64,000 nt of DNA from Erythroxylum novogranatense. Taxonomy: Eukaryota > Streptophyta > Magnoliopsida > Malpighiales > Erythroxylaceae. Below the pieces are notes generated by a model. It did not search any database. It was not told the origin of the DNA and worked only from the letters and a program-made list of their open reading frames with translations. This document shows positions 11,441-22,158 of this stretch, one piece after another. Position 1 is the stretch's first letter. Every line of letters begins with the position of its first letter. The position numbers and the translations under genes were made by a program. The DNA is taken from positions 74,805,387-74,869,386 of the forward strand of contig CM057225.1 of NCBI GenBank assembly GCA_029891385.1, read 5' to 3'.

Positions 11441-12833
11441 AATGATTTCATAGTTAGTATCCTTCATGTCCCTTAAGTTTACATAACATTTAACCTTTGC
11501 TTTACATAACATCCTCTAAATATTAATCAATTGAATTGATAACCTACAATTTATTTTAATACTATGGTATGTAACATTGTTTATACCTATGAATCAAAAA
11601 GCAAGTTCTCGTTGCGACGCTCTTCAACACAAAATAGGGCCTGCGAAAAAGGATATTTCGTATTTAATATAATACACTTGTTTAATAGTTTTGTTATATT
11701 TTTAATATATTAAAGGAAGAAAATCATAAAATAAGGCAATTGAGTACAAAGAAATAAGTATCACATTTACTTTAATATATTAATACCACAATTGAGTAGA
11801 AAGAATACCGTCATAACTTATAAAGAATACTATGACTCTATAGAAATTATACTACAAATTTATATTAAAAAATATCATCATTGTAACATCCCACCCCCTC
11901 TTGAAAGGGTAAAATAGGAAATTTGTCGTAGGATGGGATTGATAGGGAATAATTAGTACTGTTCATGCATAATAGGATTGATACCCAGTATCAATTGTGT
12001 ACATGGAATTTCGGTATATGCATTCATGATAATTCCCGGTAATTGGGCCTAAAGCAATTTTATTGGGATTAACTTGGTTAATGGGTTTGGAAAATTATTC
12101 TGAGTGCGCTATTAAGCGTTTTAGATTTTAAGGGATTTTCTGAAATTTTTCTGAAATTTTTCGGAGAAAATTTCCGGAACGGCAAAATCGCTGGTAACTG
12201 GCCTAAACATGTTTTGGGGTAGAAAAGGTAATTTTTTGATTGAAAAATTATTTGGAGTGCACTGTTACATGTTTTACAATTTTAGGGAATTTCAATAATT
12301 CTCATAAAAATGATTCGGGGAAAATTCCCGGAAATTCCCGGATCGGATAAAATCGTCAATTAATGAACGATTCGATTTTCAGTAGCAAAAATCGCTACCC
12401 AATGGCACGATAATATGGGGTATATTATTTTGGGACTGAAAGTAGGGTCATTGAGTGAATTGGAGTAAAATTTTGGACTGGATTAAATAAGTAATATTTT
12501 GACTTTTCAAACAAAAAGAAACCAATGGTATCATGCCATTTAGAAGCATCATTAAATGCTTCCTTCAATGTTCTGAACGTGGATAGGTTTTAAAAGGAAA
12601 GGAAGATGAATTTTTTAAGCTTTCATCATGGTTCATCCGAAACACACTCTTCCTTACAAACCCTTGAAAATTTTCCTCCTCTCTCATTTTACTCCATAAC
12701 TTTAAGCTACTATCTCTTACTCCCATCAAAGCTAGAAGATGAGCTTTGTGTATACTTGAGAAGGAAGGAGGATGATACTTTGGTGTAGAAGTTAGAAAGT
12801 GGTTGTTGAAGGTTTGAAGGAGGTTTTAATTTG

Positions 12834-14908
12834 GTAAGTATTCATTTAAGGTTTGATGTTTAAATGATGTTTGCATATGGAATTAGATGTCATGATAGTA
12901 AGGAGTGATTAATAAAAGGGTTTAGAGCATCTATTAGGTTCATGTAAGCATTAAAGTGATTACTAATATGGTTTAAAGTAATGGGTGTAAGGCTAGGTGA
13001 TGGTTGAATTGAAAGTAGTATGATATGGTTTGATTTTAAATGGAATATGGATGATTATTTGGGTATATGAATTGAGGAATTTAATGCTGCCAATTTTTCA
13101 GTATTAGCCCTAGTATATGTATGACTGTAGTAATATTTAATTTGTATTTATTTTGATGTCTAGAGATGTGAAAAAAAAAGTTGGAAGTGATTGAACTAAG
13201 ATTAACCTTAAATCTGGAAAATTAGATTTGTAATTGATGTTACTGTTTTATTCATAAATTATTGTGTAGAAATGAAAATGAGGTAAGGTTAGTGGCCACT
13301 GAAACTTTGGGATGTTGGCTTCAATTTAGTGTGAAATAGGTGTTGTTAAATTTCAATGTTAGAAGGGTGAATTTTTGAATGGAAAGTTACTGTTCCATTG
13401 CCTGTGAACAGTAGCCGAAACCACAACATATGAACTTTGCTGATTTTTCTGAATTAATTGAGATGGAATTAGGGAGAATGGTCTTCATGAAAGTTGTAGC
13501 ATATTGAATTATCTTTCCATTGCTACTGATCTTGCTATTTTTTAGAGTTGTATATTGGGAGATATGAACTGATTACTATTGACTGGTTTTGAGCATTTGG
13601 ATGAAACCTAGCTTAAGTGTGAATTTGTGAGCTTTCGGATTGGAGGCAATTTTAACATTTTATGTGGACTGAATTGGTGTGAGTGAGCTTCTGTAAAGTT
13701 GTAGAGGAAGAGATTACCTTGAAATTGATATATGATGTGTAATTTTTAGAGGTCAGATTTGGGAGTTATGATTTTGCAAACATTGATCCTGCATTAGGTT
13801 ATGAATTGCTGATCATGGCAGTAACTTCTACAACGGTTTTGACATTGTTAGAAATTGAATTGGAAATTGAGTTCTTCATGAAAATTGAAGTTTGAGAACT
13901 TATCTTTTCAGGGATATAAGGTAGTGAATTTTGTGACATTTGTGCTAAGAGTTATGCTGATTGGGAACTTACTGATCAGATTGGTTAATTTCTGTATACA
14001 GATTCTTTGTCGAATTGTTTGACCTAGTTGGTAATGGAATTTGATTTTGGGTTGTTCATTAAAGTTGTAGATGACATTGTGAAATTATTGAGCATATTTA
14101 TGTGGTAATTTTTGGCTGAAGAATCAGAGAGTTATGGAATTTGCAATGTACTGTTCTGTTTTAATGGGATTTGAGTAGGCAGTACCTTTGAAGGGATTTT
14201 TGACATCCTTAGGGGTGAGATTGATTTTTATGGTCTTCTTGAGAATTGTAGAGGATTTCTTTATCTTTCCAACAAGGTATAATTTGTATTTTTCTGATTT
14301 GTGTGCTAAGAGTTATGGGTATTGAAAGTTGGTTTAGAAATCTGAAAAAAAAAAAGGAATGAGAATGGTATATTGCCAGGTCACTAGGGCGACGGCTCGC
14401 CCTAGTGACGAGGCTCGTTTGAACGGCGTCACTAGGGCGACGTGTCGCCCTAGCGACGACGCCGGATCAGACGGCATCACTAGGGCGACGCCTCGCCCTA
14501 GTGACGAGGCCATCTGATTTTTATTATTATTATTATTATTTATTTGATTATTTGATATTTGGTGTTTCTTTTGTCAATTTCTTTTCCGTCCGACGTCCGA
14601 TTGACCTAATTCTTGAGGCATCGGATTAGTGAAATATTGAATTTCATTATTTGAGAAATTGGGAATTTTTGGACGGGAAATTGACGTGGCCCCGGGTAAT
14701 TGTTCTATGGTCACTGTTTTATTTATTTTTGGACCGATCGAGGTCCGAATTGAGTGCTGTCAGTGGCTATAGTTTTCTAATTTTAGATGGAATTTTTATT
14801 ATGGGAAAAATTTGGGATTAGGGTCGGAAAATTCATGAACATGCATATCTCATCAACATGAGCACAAATTTCATATTTAGTGACTCGTACTTTTTCTGAT
14901 TCATATAG
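12834..14908 (+). other. Putative intron 1 in LTR A
   Basis: The donor TTTG|GTAAGTATT (GT at 12834) and acceptor TTCATATAG| (AG at 14907-14908) occupy the same places as GTAAGTTT/TTATAG pairs in LTR B and GTAAGTTA/TTATAG in gypsy-2. The intron is inferred from consensus sites and recurrence only. The palindrome cassette lies inside it. Confidence 0.4.
14381..14504 (+). repeat. Three 28-bp perfect or near-perfect palindromes in LTR A
   Basis: Units at 14381-14408, 14429-14456 and 14477-14504 are spaced exactly 48 bp apart. Each is TCACTAGGGCGA, a 4-base loop (CGGC, CGTG or CGCC), then TCGCCCTAGTGA. The second unit has one stem mismatch (TAGCGA). The stem is 12 bp. CG density is very high against the AT-rich surroundings. 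Confidence 0.95.
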
Positions 14909-14971
14909 AGGCCAATTGGAGCGTCGATTGACCGACGTCACAGAGACTTCCGCGAGAGCTCGAAGTAATAG

Positions 14972-15620
14972 GTGAGTAACCTAGTTGGTTTCTCAAATTT
15001 CTGGTTGCTTATATGTTCTACGTGAATTACATGCAATGATGAACTGTATGATTTCTGGCATGTATAAGAGTGGACTATTGTATGTTTACTGATTTTACTG
15101 TACTGAATGACACCGATACTGATATACTGGGCTTTATAGCCATATCATTGATTTACTGATACACTGGGCTTTATAGCCAAACACGGTTCATTTACTGAAT
15201 ACTGCACTGCATGCATAATTGCATGATCAGATAATGGGCGTGCCCCAAGTTGCTATTTTTACTGATAAGAGCTTCGAGCTCTCATACTGTACTGACCGGG
15301 CCTCGAGCCCGAGGGGAGAAATCCCTGACACGTCCCCACTGAATACTGACTGAGCACTTGGGCACAATACTGAATAACTGGAAAGAGTCACATATGCATT
15401 GCATTCGCATAAATGACTGTTCTGTGACATGTACTGCTTTTGTAATGGCATGAATTACTGTGAATAGTTTTCACATCGACATTGTTATTGACCGCCATCG
15501 TAAATGATTATTCTTGATCGTCTTTACGCCATGGGCGTAATGCATGATTTGAGTGAACCATCGATGATGGTTTCTCACTGAGTTCGCAAAACTCACCCAA
15601 AATTTGCATCTATTTTTCAG
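14972..15620 (+). other. Putative intron 2 in LTR A
   Basis: The donor ATAG|GTGAGTAACC (GT at 14972) and acceptor CTATTTTTCAG| (15620) flank a 649-base interval. The donor block GTGAGTAACCTAG and the acceptor block GCATCTATTTTTCAG recur in LTR B and both gypsy-2 LTRs, and in drifted form in LTR E. Splicing is inferred, not observed. Confidence 0.5.
15129..15310 (+). repeat. Short-hairpin array in LTR A intron 2
   Basis: Five short inverted repeats lie in about 180 bp: GGGCTTTATAGCC at 15129-15141 and 15166-15178, GGGCGTGCCC at 15236-15245, GAGCTTCGAGCTC at 15269-15281 and GGGCCTCGAGCCC at 15298-15310. Stems are of the GGGC/GCCC or GAGC/GCTC type with small loops. Related LTRs have comparable but not identical arrays in the same region. 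Confidence 0.8.
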
Positions 15621-15630
15621 GTCCTGAAGA

Positions 15631-15654
15631 ATACCCCGGTTGACACGGGAGTAT
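15631..15654 (+). other. Post-acceptor hairpin in LTR A
   Basis: ATACCCCGG, loop TTGACA, CGGGAGTAT begins ten bases after the predicted acceptor. The arms pair with one A/C mismatch. LTR B has the same element at 29058-29081 and LTR E has it at 61749-61774 with a longer stem. Confidence 0.6.
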
Positions 15655-16027
15655 GTCTACTGTAGGCAAGCAAAGGGTACTGGTCGGGATCAGTTCGTGT
15701 CTGCATTAGTGTCTTAGTAAATTGTGTTCCGCAATCACTGTATCACAAGGCTTTGCATTTTTACTGAGCCCATTGTGGTTTTCATGTTTTACTGCATTGA
15801 CTGATTGTAAATTATTACTGGATGACTGTAATAACTGAAACTGGTTTATATTGAACACGGGTTATATTTACTTACTGTGTTTGCCGCACTAACGTTGAAT
15901 TAATGGCTCCAAAAAGAAAAAAAATGTATACTCGACTGATGTAGTACGCCACTCTCGCGGGACACGGACTCGGATATCACCAACGATATCGGGTTCGGGT
16001 CTTACGGGAGTGGGTTGTTACAATCAT

Positions 16028-17945
16028 AATATATAAATGAGTATTGTCTTTACTTTAATTTTTCATTACACTATACAAATAAGTATCAACTTTACTTTAA
16101 TATGTTTATACCATAATTAATTATAAATAGTATCAACATAATATCTAGAGAATACCATAACCACACAATTAGGTATATGATATGGTGGTATTTTGGAAGT
16201 CTTCTTATCAATAAGATAATGAGAAACTTGCTTATCTAATTGATCAAGATGATTTGCAATGATATTAAAGCATTTTTAGTTTCCTCAATATCACATTGAT
16301 CTTAATTTGTACCTCGATCTTGTCCTATATAAGTTTGAATAGTTTTGGGTGTGTAAGAACGTCTATAGTCTCAATTAGGTATCATATACTCTAAGTTAAC
16401 ATATATTCATCATTGTCTTTTCTCACCATGTCCACTTTTATTACCTTAAAGTCTATGTTAAGTGTAAAAGAAGCAAATGTCAAATTCGTGACGTTATCAT
16501 ATACAATCAAAATTCTATGATAACTCGGTTAGCAGATGTCCTAGAAAATAGCTTATATTTATTATTTTTCCATATTCTTTAAGTAGATTGTAAAGAAAAA
16601 TCTAAGGTTTCATGATGCTTTCGCCATAATATGCTTTAGATATAATAGATCACAAGGTATAACAATGTCATTCTTTTGAAATCTCCTTATAATGGAATAT
16701 GTGATGACATAGTGCAACTAACGAACAACATATATGATTTCCCTATTTATGGAAGGGAGAATGGATCAATTTATCCTACAATATTTTAGTATTTACCTCA
16801 AAGAGATCAATTGATCATATTTTATCCTTAAATGGATCAACTTTGATTTAGTATAAGGATCAAAACCTACACTTCACTATAAACTCATTAAATGACACAT
16901 TCTAGTTTTTGTTTCATAGCAAAAAGCTGGCAACACCTTTATCATTCAAGCCTAAATTTTTATGGACTTAATTAATAAAAATTCTAAAGCTATTTTATTA
17001 TAGCAGAACTCTTCCATTCTAAAGAGTTTAGTTTATCCTTTTTCTTGAGTATCATAATGAAATAGCAAGTATTTTAAGGGAAAATGAATGAGGAACATTT
17101 AAAGGAAAAACATTGAACATTATGTTGGGTATTTGAAAATACATGGGATAAGAAAGCTAGAACATAAGAGATCACTAGTATTAAGCACTAAGAGGGGCAA
17201 AGGTGGGTGAGTTTCCATCACACAAAAGAGAAAAGAAAATTTATTTAATGGTTTGTATAAAGATAGATGGAAAAAGATAACTCATCAAAATACCATAAAT
17301 GTATAAAAACGTGTATCACCTTAACTTCAATATGTAGATACCACAATTAAGTACAAACAATACCATGACTTCATCAAAACAAAAAAACCCCTAATTGATA
17401 GTTGTTTTTAAATAATACAAAATAATAGTTATTATCCCAACTTTTAAGTAATATTTAAAGTTGTCAATTATTTTAACCATAAATTAAGTTCCTTGATAGT
17501 TGATTAACCAAGTCTTACCAATATGCCTAAGAGACATTTCTCATTTTTAGAAAAACAAGATATGATATCTTTAAGAGACATTTCATGGAACAATTCATAA
17601 GCAACCCAAATTCATCTCTAACTAACAAAAAAAGCACTGTATTTTTCCATTATTCACCAACATAAACACATTCAAACAAATAATGAATCAACCACAGTTA
17701 AAAAATGCAGAATATTGCCACAAAAATGAACCAACTGACGTTTATATAACCATTTAACAAAAAAATTTCTCACAGAAAAATAAACCTAAGAGCTACTAAA
17801 TGGATGAATGACCTTGGCTTAACTAAAGACGATGGAAGATAGATGAACGCAAAGCATGGATGGCAGACACTGGATGATGGAAGAGAGAAGATTGACAATG
17901 ACAAAGAAGAAAACAACGAAAAAACAACGCAGGGGAGAGGGAAGG
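16028..17945. other. AT-rich stretch without recognisable genes
   Basis: This is a continuation of the sequence interrupted by LTR A. No coding region longer than 66 codons is convincing. It contains degenerate copies of a module (AGTATCA, ACTTTAATATG, ATACCACAATT, AATACCATGACT) at about 16075-16150 and 17320-17375, which also occurs left of LTR A at about 11755-11850. These may be subterminal repeats of the CACTA relic. The last 5 bases (GAAGG) are the left TSD of LTR C. Confidence 0.5.
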
Positions 17946-20048
17946 TGTTGGACCCCAAACTTTTGGTGAAAATTAGAAATATTAAAATGAATTTAAATGA
18001 GAAAGAAATTGGTGAGAAAATTTATGAATTTAAGAAAATTTGATGAAATTTAAGAAAAATTTATGAGAAAAAATTGTTTAGTTTTGATGACTTCAATATT
18101 TGAGTCGATTTGTATGGGTTATGAAAGTTTAAGAGAATGATTAGATTTGAAATGGAAGTTGAAAATTTAGAACTAAAGAGAAAAGTGTAAAAATTTGAAG
18201 AATTAAGAAAAGTTTGACTTTTTGGGGTTAAAAGTTGACTTTTGATTTAGGCAAAATTGGAGAAAATGATCTGCATGAAACTTGTAGCTTATATTAAGAG
18301 TTTTCTGTCGCCATAAAGTTTGATATTTTTCGATATCGGGAGAAAAAGTTATGATCAGTCAAAGTTTGTTTTGTAAAAATGACCATAAGTGTATATTTGC
18401 GTGTGCTCGACTTTGAGGCCACTCGTCGTATGGATTTAGTCTGAATTGGAATAAGTGGTCTTCATGAAAGTTGTAGCTTGTTTATCAATCTTTCCGACGC
18501 TATAAAGTATGCCATTTTTCGATGTGGGAATTGAAAGATATGAATTTTGAAAGTTTGGAGTTTGTTTAGGTGATGTTTGACAGGGCAGTAACTTTGACTA
18601 GGTTTTTGAACCCTTTAAAGATGAAATTGATTTTTGAGTTCTTCATGGAAGTTGTAGATATTCCTTTTATCTTTCCATAGACACCAAATTTGTAAAATTT
18701 GGAGTTCAGGATCAAGAGTTACGATTTTTGAAAAATTCGATTATATATGTATAATTGAGATTCTGTTCTTTTGCTTTTGATCCGACCCCTTTTCAATCTT
18801 TTGCTTATAATTCCTTCGTCCGACATCTGATTGATTCAATTTTTGAAGCGTTAGATTCCTAAGACATTTAGCTACTCCTTCATGAGTAATTATGATTTTT
18901 AGGAGATTAAATGGAAAGAGATTGATTGAACCATAGTGAGAGGGTTGGTTAAAGGTTATGAGTTAGATAATTTTCTGAACATGATTCAATATTTTGCAAA
19001 ATTCGGGAGCTATAGAGATCCAATTGAACCGATTCTTTTTGTAAAATAAAATTGAGACATGGTGCTATAAATCATGTGAAGGGATCGAATTCCAATTCAG
19101 TTCATAAGATTGTCAATTTTTGGATTGCAGTTGGGTTATTGTTCAGTCTCAGATTATAATGAGCTGAACTCGTATTTTGGCCATAACTTCTTCGTTTATG
19201 AACTGATTTGAGAGTTTTCAGTGGCGTTAGAAATGTAAGACATCGAGGAACATTTTTCAAGAAGAAAGTTTCACCAAATTATGTCATTTACCTGTCCAAA
19301 ATTTGGAAGCAAGATGGTTGTTTTTAAAATGAAATGTGCAGGGGCAGATTTGGAACATCACTTAAAAGGGTTAAGGTTTAGGCTTATATGTAAGGGCTTG
19401 TTGGTCCTTTTTCTCCTTAAATGAGACGCCAAGAGTTGCTGTCGTTTTAGAGAGAAAAGAAGCAGCAGAAAGTCAAAAATAAGCAGAAGAAGAGAAGAAG
19501 AAACGATAGAGAGAAAGAGAGGAGAGATTCGGTGGAGATGGCAAAGGAGAAGAAGAAGACAGCTGCATATGGGTTCGATTTTTTTTAAGTTTCTTAGAGG
19601 ATTTCGATGCTTTTCAAAGGGGAAGGAAGCAAGAAGAAGATGGCTTCCTTTGGAGCTTGATAAATTCGAAAATGGAGGAGAAAAAGGTAAGAGAGAGAAA
19701 GTTCTGTTTTTGAATTTTTTTGATGAAGTCTTGGTTTAGATAGCTTGATATTGTTATGGATTTGAGATTTATAAGGTTGTTTTTAGTGATTATGCTATGA
19801 TTGATGGTTAATTTTGAATTTTATGAATTAGGGTTATGCCCAATTTTGTAAATTGGGGATTTTCGAAATTGTTGAATTAGATAGCTTGAAAATATGATTA
19901 ATTGGTGAATTCCTAAGTGAATTTTGAGGATTATGATTTTTATGATGTTGAATTTGGGTATTTGTGGTTTAGGAATATTTAATTTGGAAGGAAGAAGAAA
20001 GGATTGGAGAAATTGATGATTAGGACAAGATGCAAGCATCGATTCGAG

Positions 20049-22158
20049 GTGGGTTTCATATTTATATTTTGATTTATAAGCTATATATGAGTTTTTGAAA
20101 ATTTAAGAAAGCAAATATTGGGTTTTTAAGAAATTCTTGTTTATATAAATGCTTGAAAAATTATGATTAATGTTTGAAATTATGATTTCCGAATGATTAA
20201 AGTTATTCGTTTAAAATGATTGTGATAAAGTAAGAAAACTTCTAAAATTCGTTGTTTATGACTGTTTTGATAAATTATGAAAGTCGGTACATTCTTTGAT
20301 TTCGAAGGTCTTGATTAAGTAGAAATTTTTGTTAAATTCATTATGTTTGAATGTTTTAATCATTCCTATAAATGTTGCATCCTTTGATATTTGAAAGTGT
20401 TTGAAAACCTAAGACTTCCAAAAGCTTTTGAAATTGTTATAAAAATATCGTTTATGAAAGTGTTTGAAAATTTATGATTTCTGACTATTTTTGAAAGTGT
20501 TTAGAAAGTATTGTTTATGGAAATGTTTGAAAATTAGGATTTCATAATACTTTTGGAAATTATTTGTGAAATATTGTATATGAAAATGATTGAAAGATTT
20601 TGACTTCTAACGCTTTTGAAATTGTTATAAAGTTTATGTAAAGGTTTTAAATTTTCCAAATAGTTTTGAAAGTGTTTCTAAACTATAGTTTCGTAAAGGT
20701 TTGAAAATTTAGGATTTTCCAAATAATTTTGGAATTACTTATAAACCATTGTTTTGAAAATATTTGAAAATTTTGGGATTTCTGAATACTCTCTAAGTTG
20801 GTTATAAAATTTTGTTTATAAACGTGTTTGAAAAATGATGATTTCCGAATACTTTGGAAATTGTATAAAAATATCATTTAGGCAAACGTGTGAAAAACAA
20901 AATCTGATTTTCGAATATTTTTGGGAGTGTTATAAAGAAAAGTTATGATTTTCCAACTATTTGGAATTTGTTAGAAAGTAGTGGTTAAGTTCGAATGTTT
21001 TTTTTAAAGTGTTACAAGTTTAAATGTTTGATGAATTAAAGAAATTTCTGAAATTACGAAAAATAGTACGAATGTTTAATTCATTGTTTTCAAATGGATT
21101 GAGAAACGTAGAAAGCATTGAATTTTTATTGTTTCCGAATGGTTTGGAAAAATGTTACAAGTTTTAATTGAGATAAGAAATTAAGAAAGATTCTGAAATT
21201 ATATATGCTATAATGATTTAAGAAATCGTTTAAATTGTTAAATTTGTTATTTTCGATAGTTTCGGATGGTTTCAATAAAATGTTCTTCGTTATACATTCA
21301 TTGATTTTTGAACGTTTTGATATTATTGAAATAATTGTGGAATTATGTTTGAAGGTTTCAATTAGTATTTTAATTGTGCGTGCATTTTAAAATAATGTGC
21401 GAATTTGCTATGTGAGAATTTCTATGTAAAATTATGTGCAATTTTGGAAATGTCAAGTTGTCTGATCATCCGATGAATGTTAAAATTACGTGAAATTTTG
21501 AAAATGTCAAGTTGTCTGATCATCTGATGATTTGTAACATTGGTTCTATGTTATGTGAATCGCTTCGATGTGATGACTTTGTGAAGGTGAATGTGTCTTG
21601 TAAGACACAACATGAAAAATTGAAATTTTAAAATGTGCCTTCGGGCAATCTGATTTTTGTTAAGGATGAATATGTGAATTATGTGAGTTTGGTTAGGTCC
21701 CCTCCGTAAGAGTCAGTGCACTATCTCCCTCGATAGCCTTCTCCTACGCCCGCAAGTGGCTTAGGAGTTTCGATTTGGACTCCCCTCGTTCACGCTTTCA
21801 CGTAACCGCTATGCGGAATGTGCGAGACGCTCGTTAGACCTACCCAAACCATTTGATGTGTTATGCGTTTTGTTTTGTTTATGGTTGTGATGCATTCATG
21901 TTTTCGAAATTGTGTATGATTTGGAGGAATAATTGTGAGATTTTTAGAAAAGAGTTTTGAAATCGTGAGAATTTTGGAAATTGACTAAGAATGTTTTGAA
22001 TAAATTGAAAGGCTTAAGAACTAAGTTTTGAAATTCTTGCTACTGAGAAATGTTTAGAAATGATAAACATTTTTACGAAATGATTTTTGCTTATTTTCGA
22101 GTATAAATATGTTATCCACGGAGCGAAAGCTCACCCTCTCTTTCATCCACATCTCCAG
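20049..22158 (+). other. Putative intron in LTR C
   Basis: The donor ATTCGAG|GTGGGTTTC at 20049 and an acceptor CCACATCTCCAG| at 22158 occupy places equivalent to GTGGGTGATTT and CCCCTCCACAG in LTR D on the minus strand. The weak point is the donor (GTGGGT rather than GTAAGT). Inference only. Confidence 0.3.
20390..20945 (+). repeat. Degenerate ~55-65-bp tandem repeat in LTR C
   Basis: About nine units of 55-65 bp each follow the pattern AAAGTGTTTGAAAATTTA, then GATTTCC/TGAATA, then TTTTGGAAATTGTTATAAA and a GTTTATG end. Units are diverged by substitutions and small indels. The array lies inside the putative intron of LTR C. Similar wording continues weakly from 20090 to 21300. Confidence 0.7.

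Larger units (their letters stand above)
8675..11881 (-). mobile_element. CACTA (En/Spm) transposon relic
   Basis: Minus-strand coding relics of a CACTA transposase gene lie at 11440-10500. The rest (8675-10500 and 11640-11881) is AT-rich without clear genes. A short helical, Leu/Gln-rich patch at about 8830-8700 on the minus strand (LQQWIKCIAQLHNKIDELKG) could be the end of a second CACTA protein, but this is weak. No CACTA terminal inverted repeat was found, so the element ends are not defined. LTR A is inserted at 11882, and the relic may resume at 16028 and 30658. Confidence 0.5.
11882..16022 (+). repeat. Solo LTR A, 4.14 kb, gypsy-type
   Basis: The boundaries are TGTAACATCCCACCCC at the left and GTGGGTTGTTACA at the right, an extended inverted terminal match. 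They are bracketed by an exact 5-bp duplication ATCAT (11877-11881 and 16023-16027). There is no PBS, PPT or coding region, so this is a solo LTR left by LTR-LTR recombination. The orientation is inferred from similarity to the LTRs of gypsy-2, which has a PBS and gag. It contains predicted introns, a palindrome cassette, a hairpin array and five copies of a ~185-bp module, all listed separately. Confidence 0.9.

Noticed and set aside
14521..14545. ATT microsatellite
   Set aside because: A simple repeat of a few units beside the palindrome cassette, not informative by itself.
17770..18043. Short open frames on both strands at the left edge of LTR C
   Set aside because: The plus-strand frame runs across the LTR C insertion boundary, and the composition is low-complexity.
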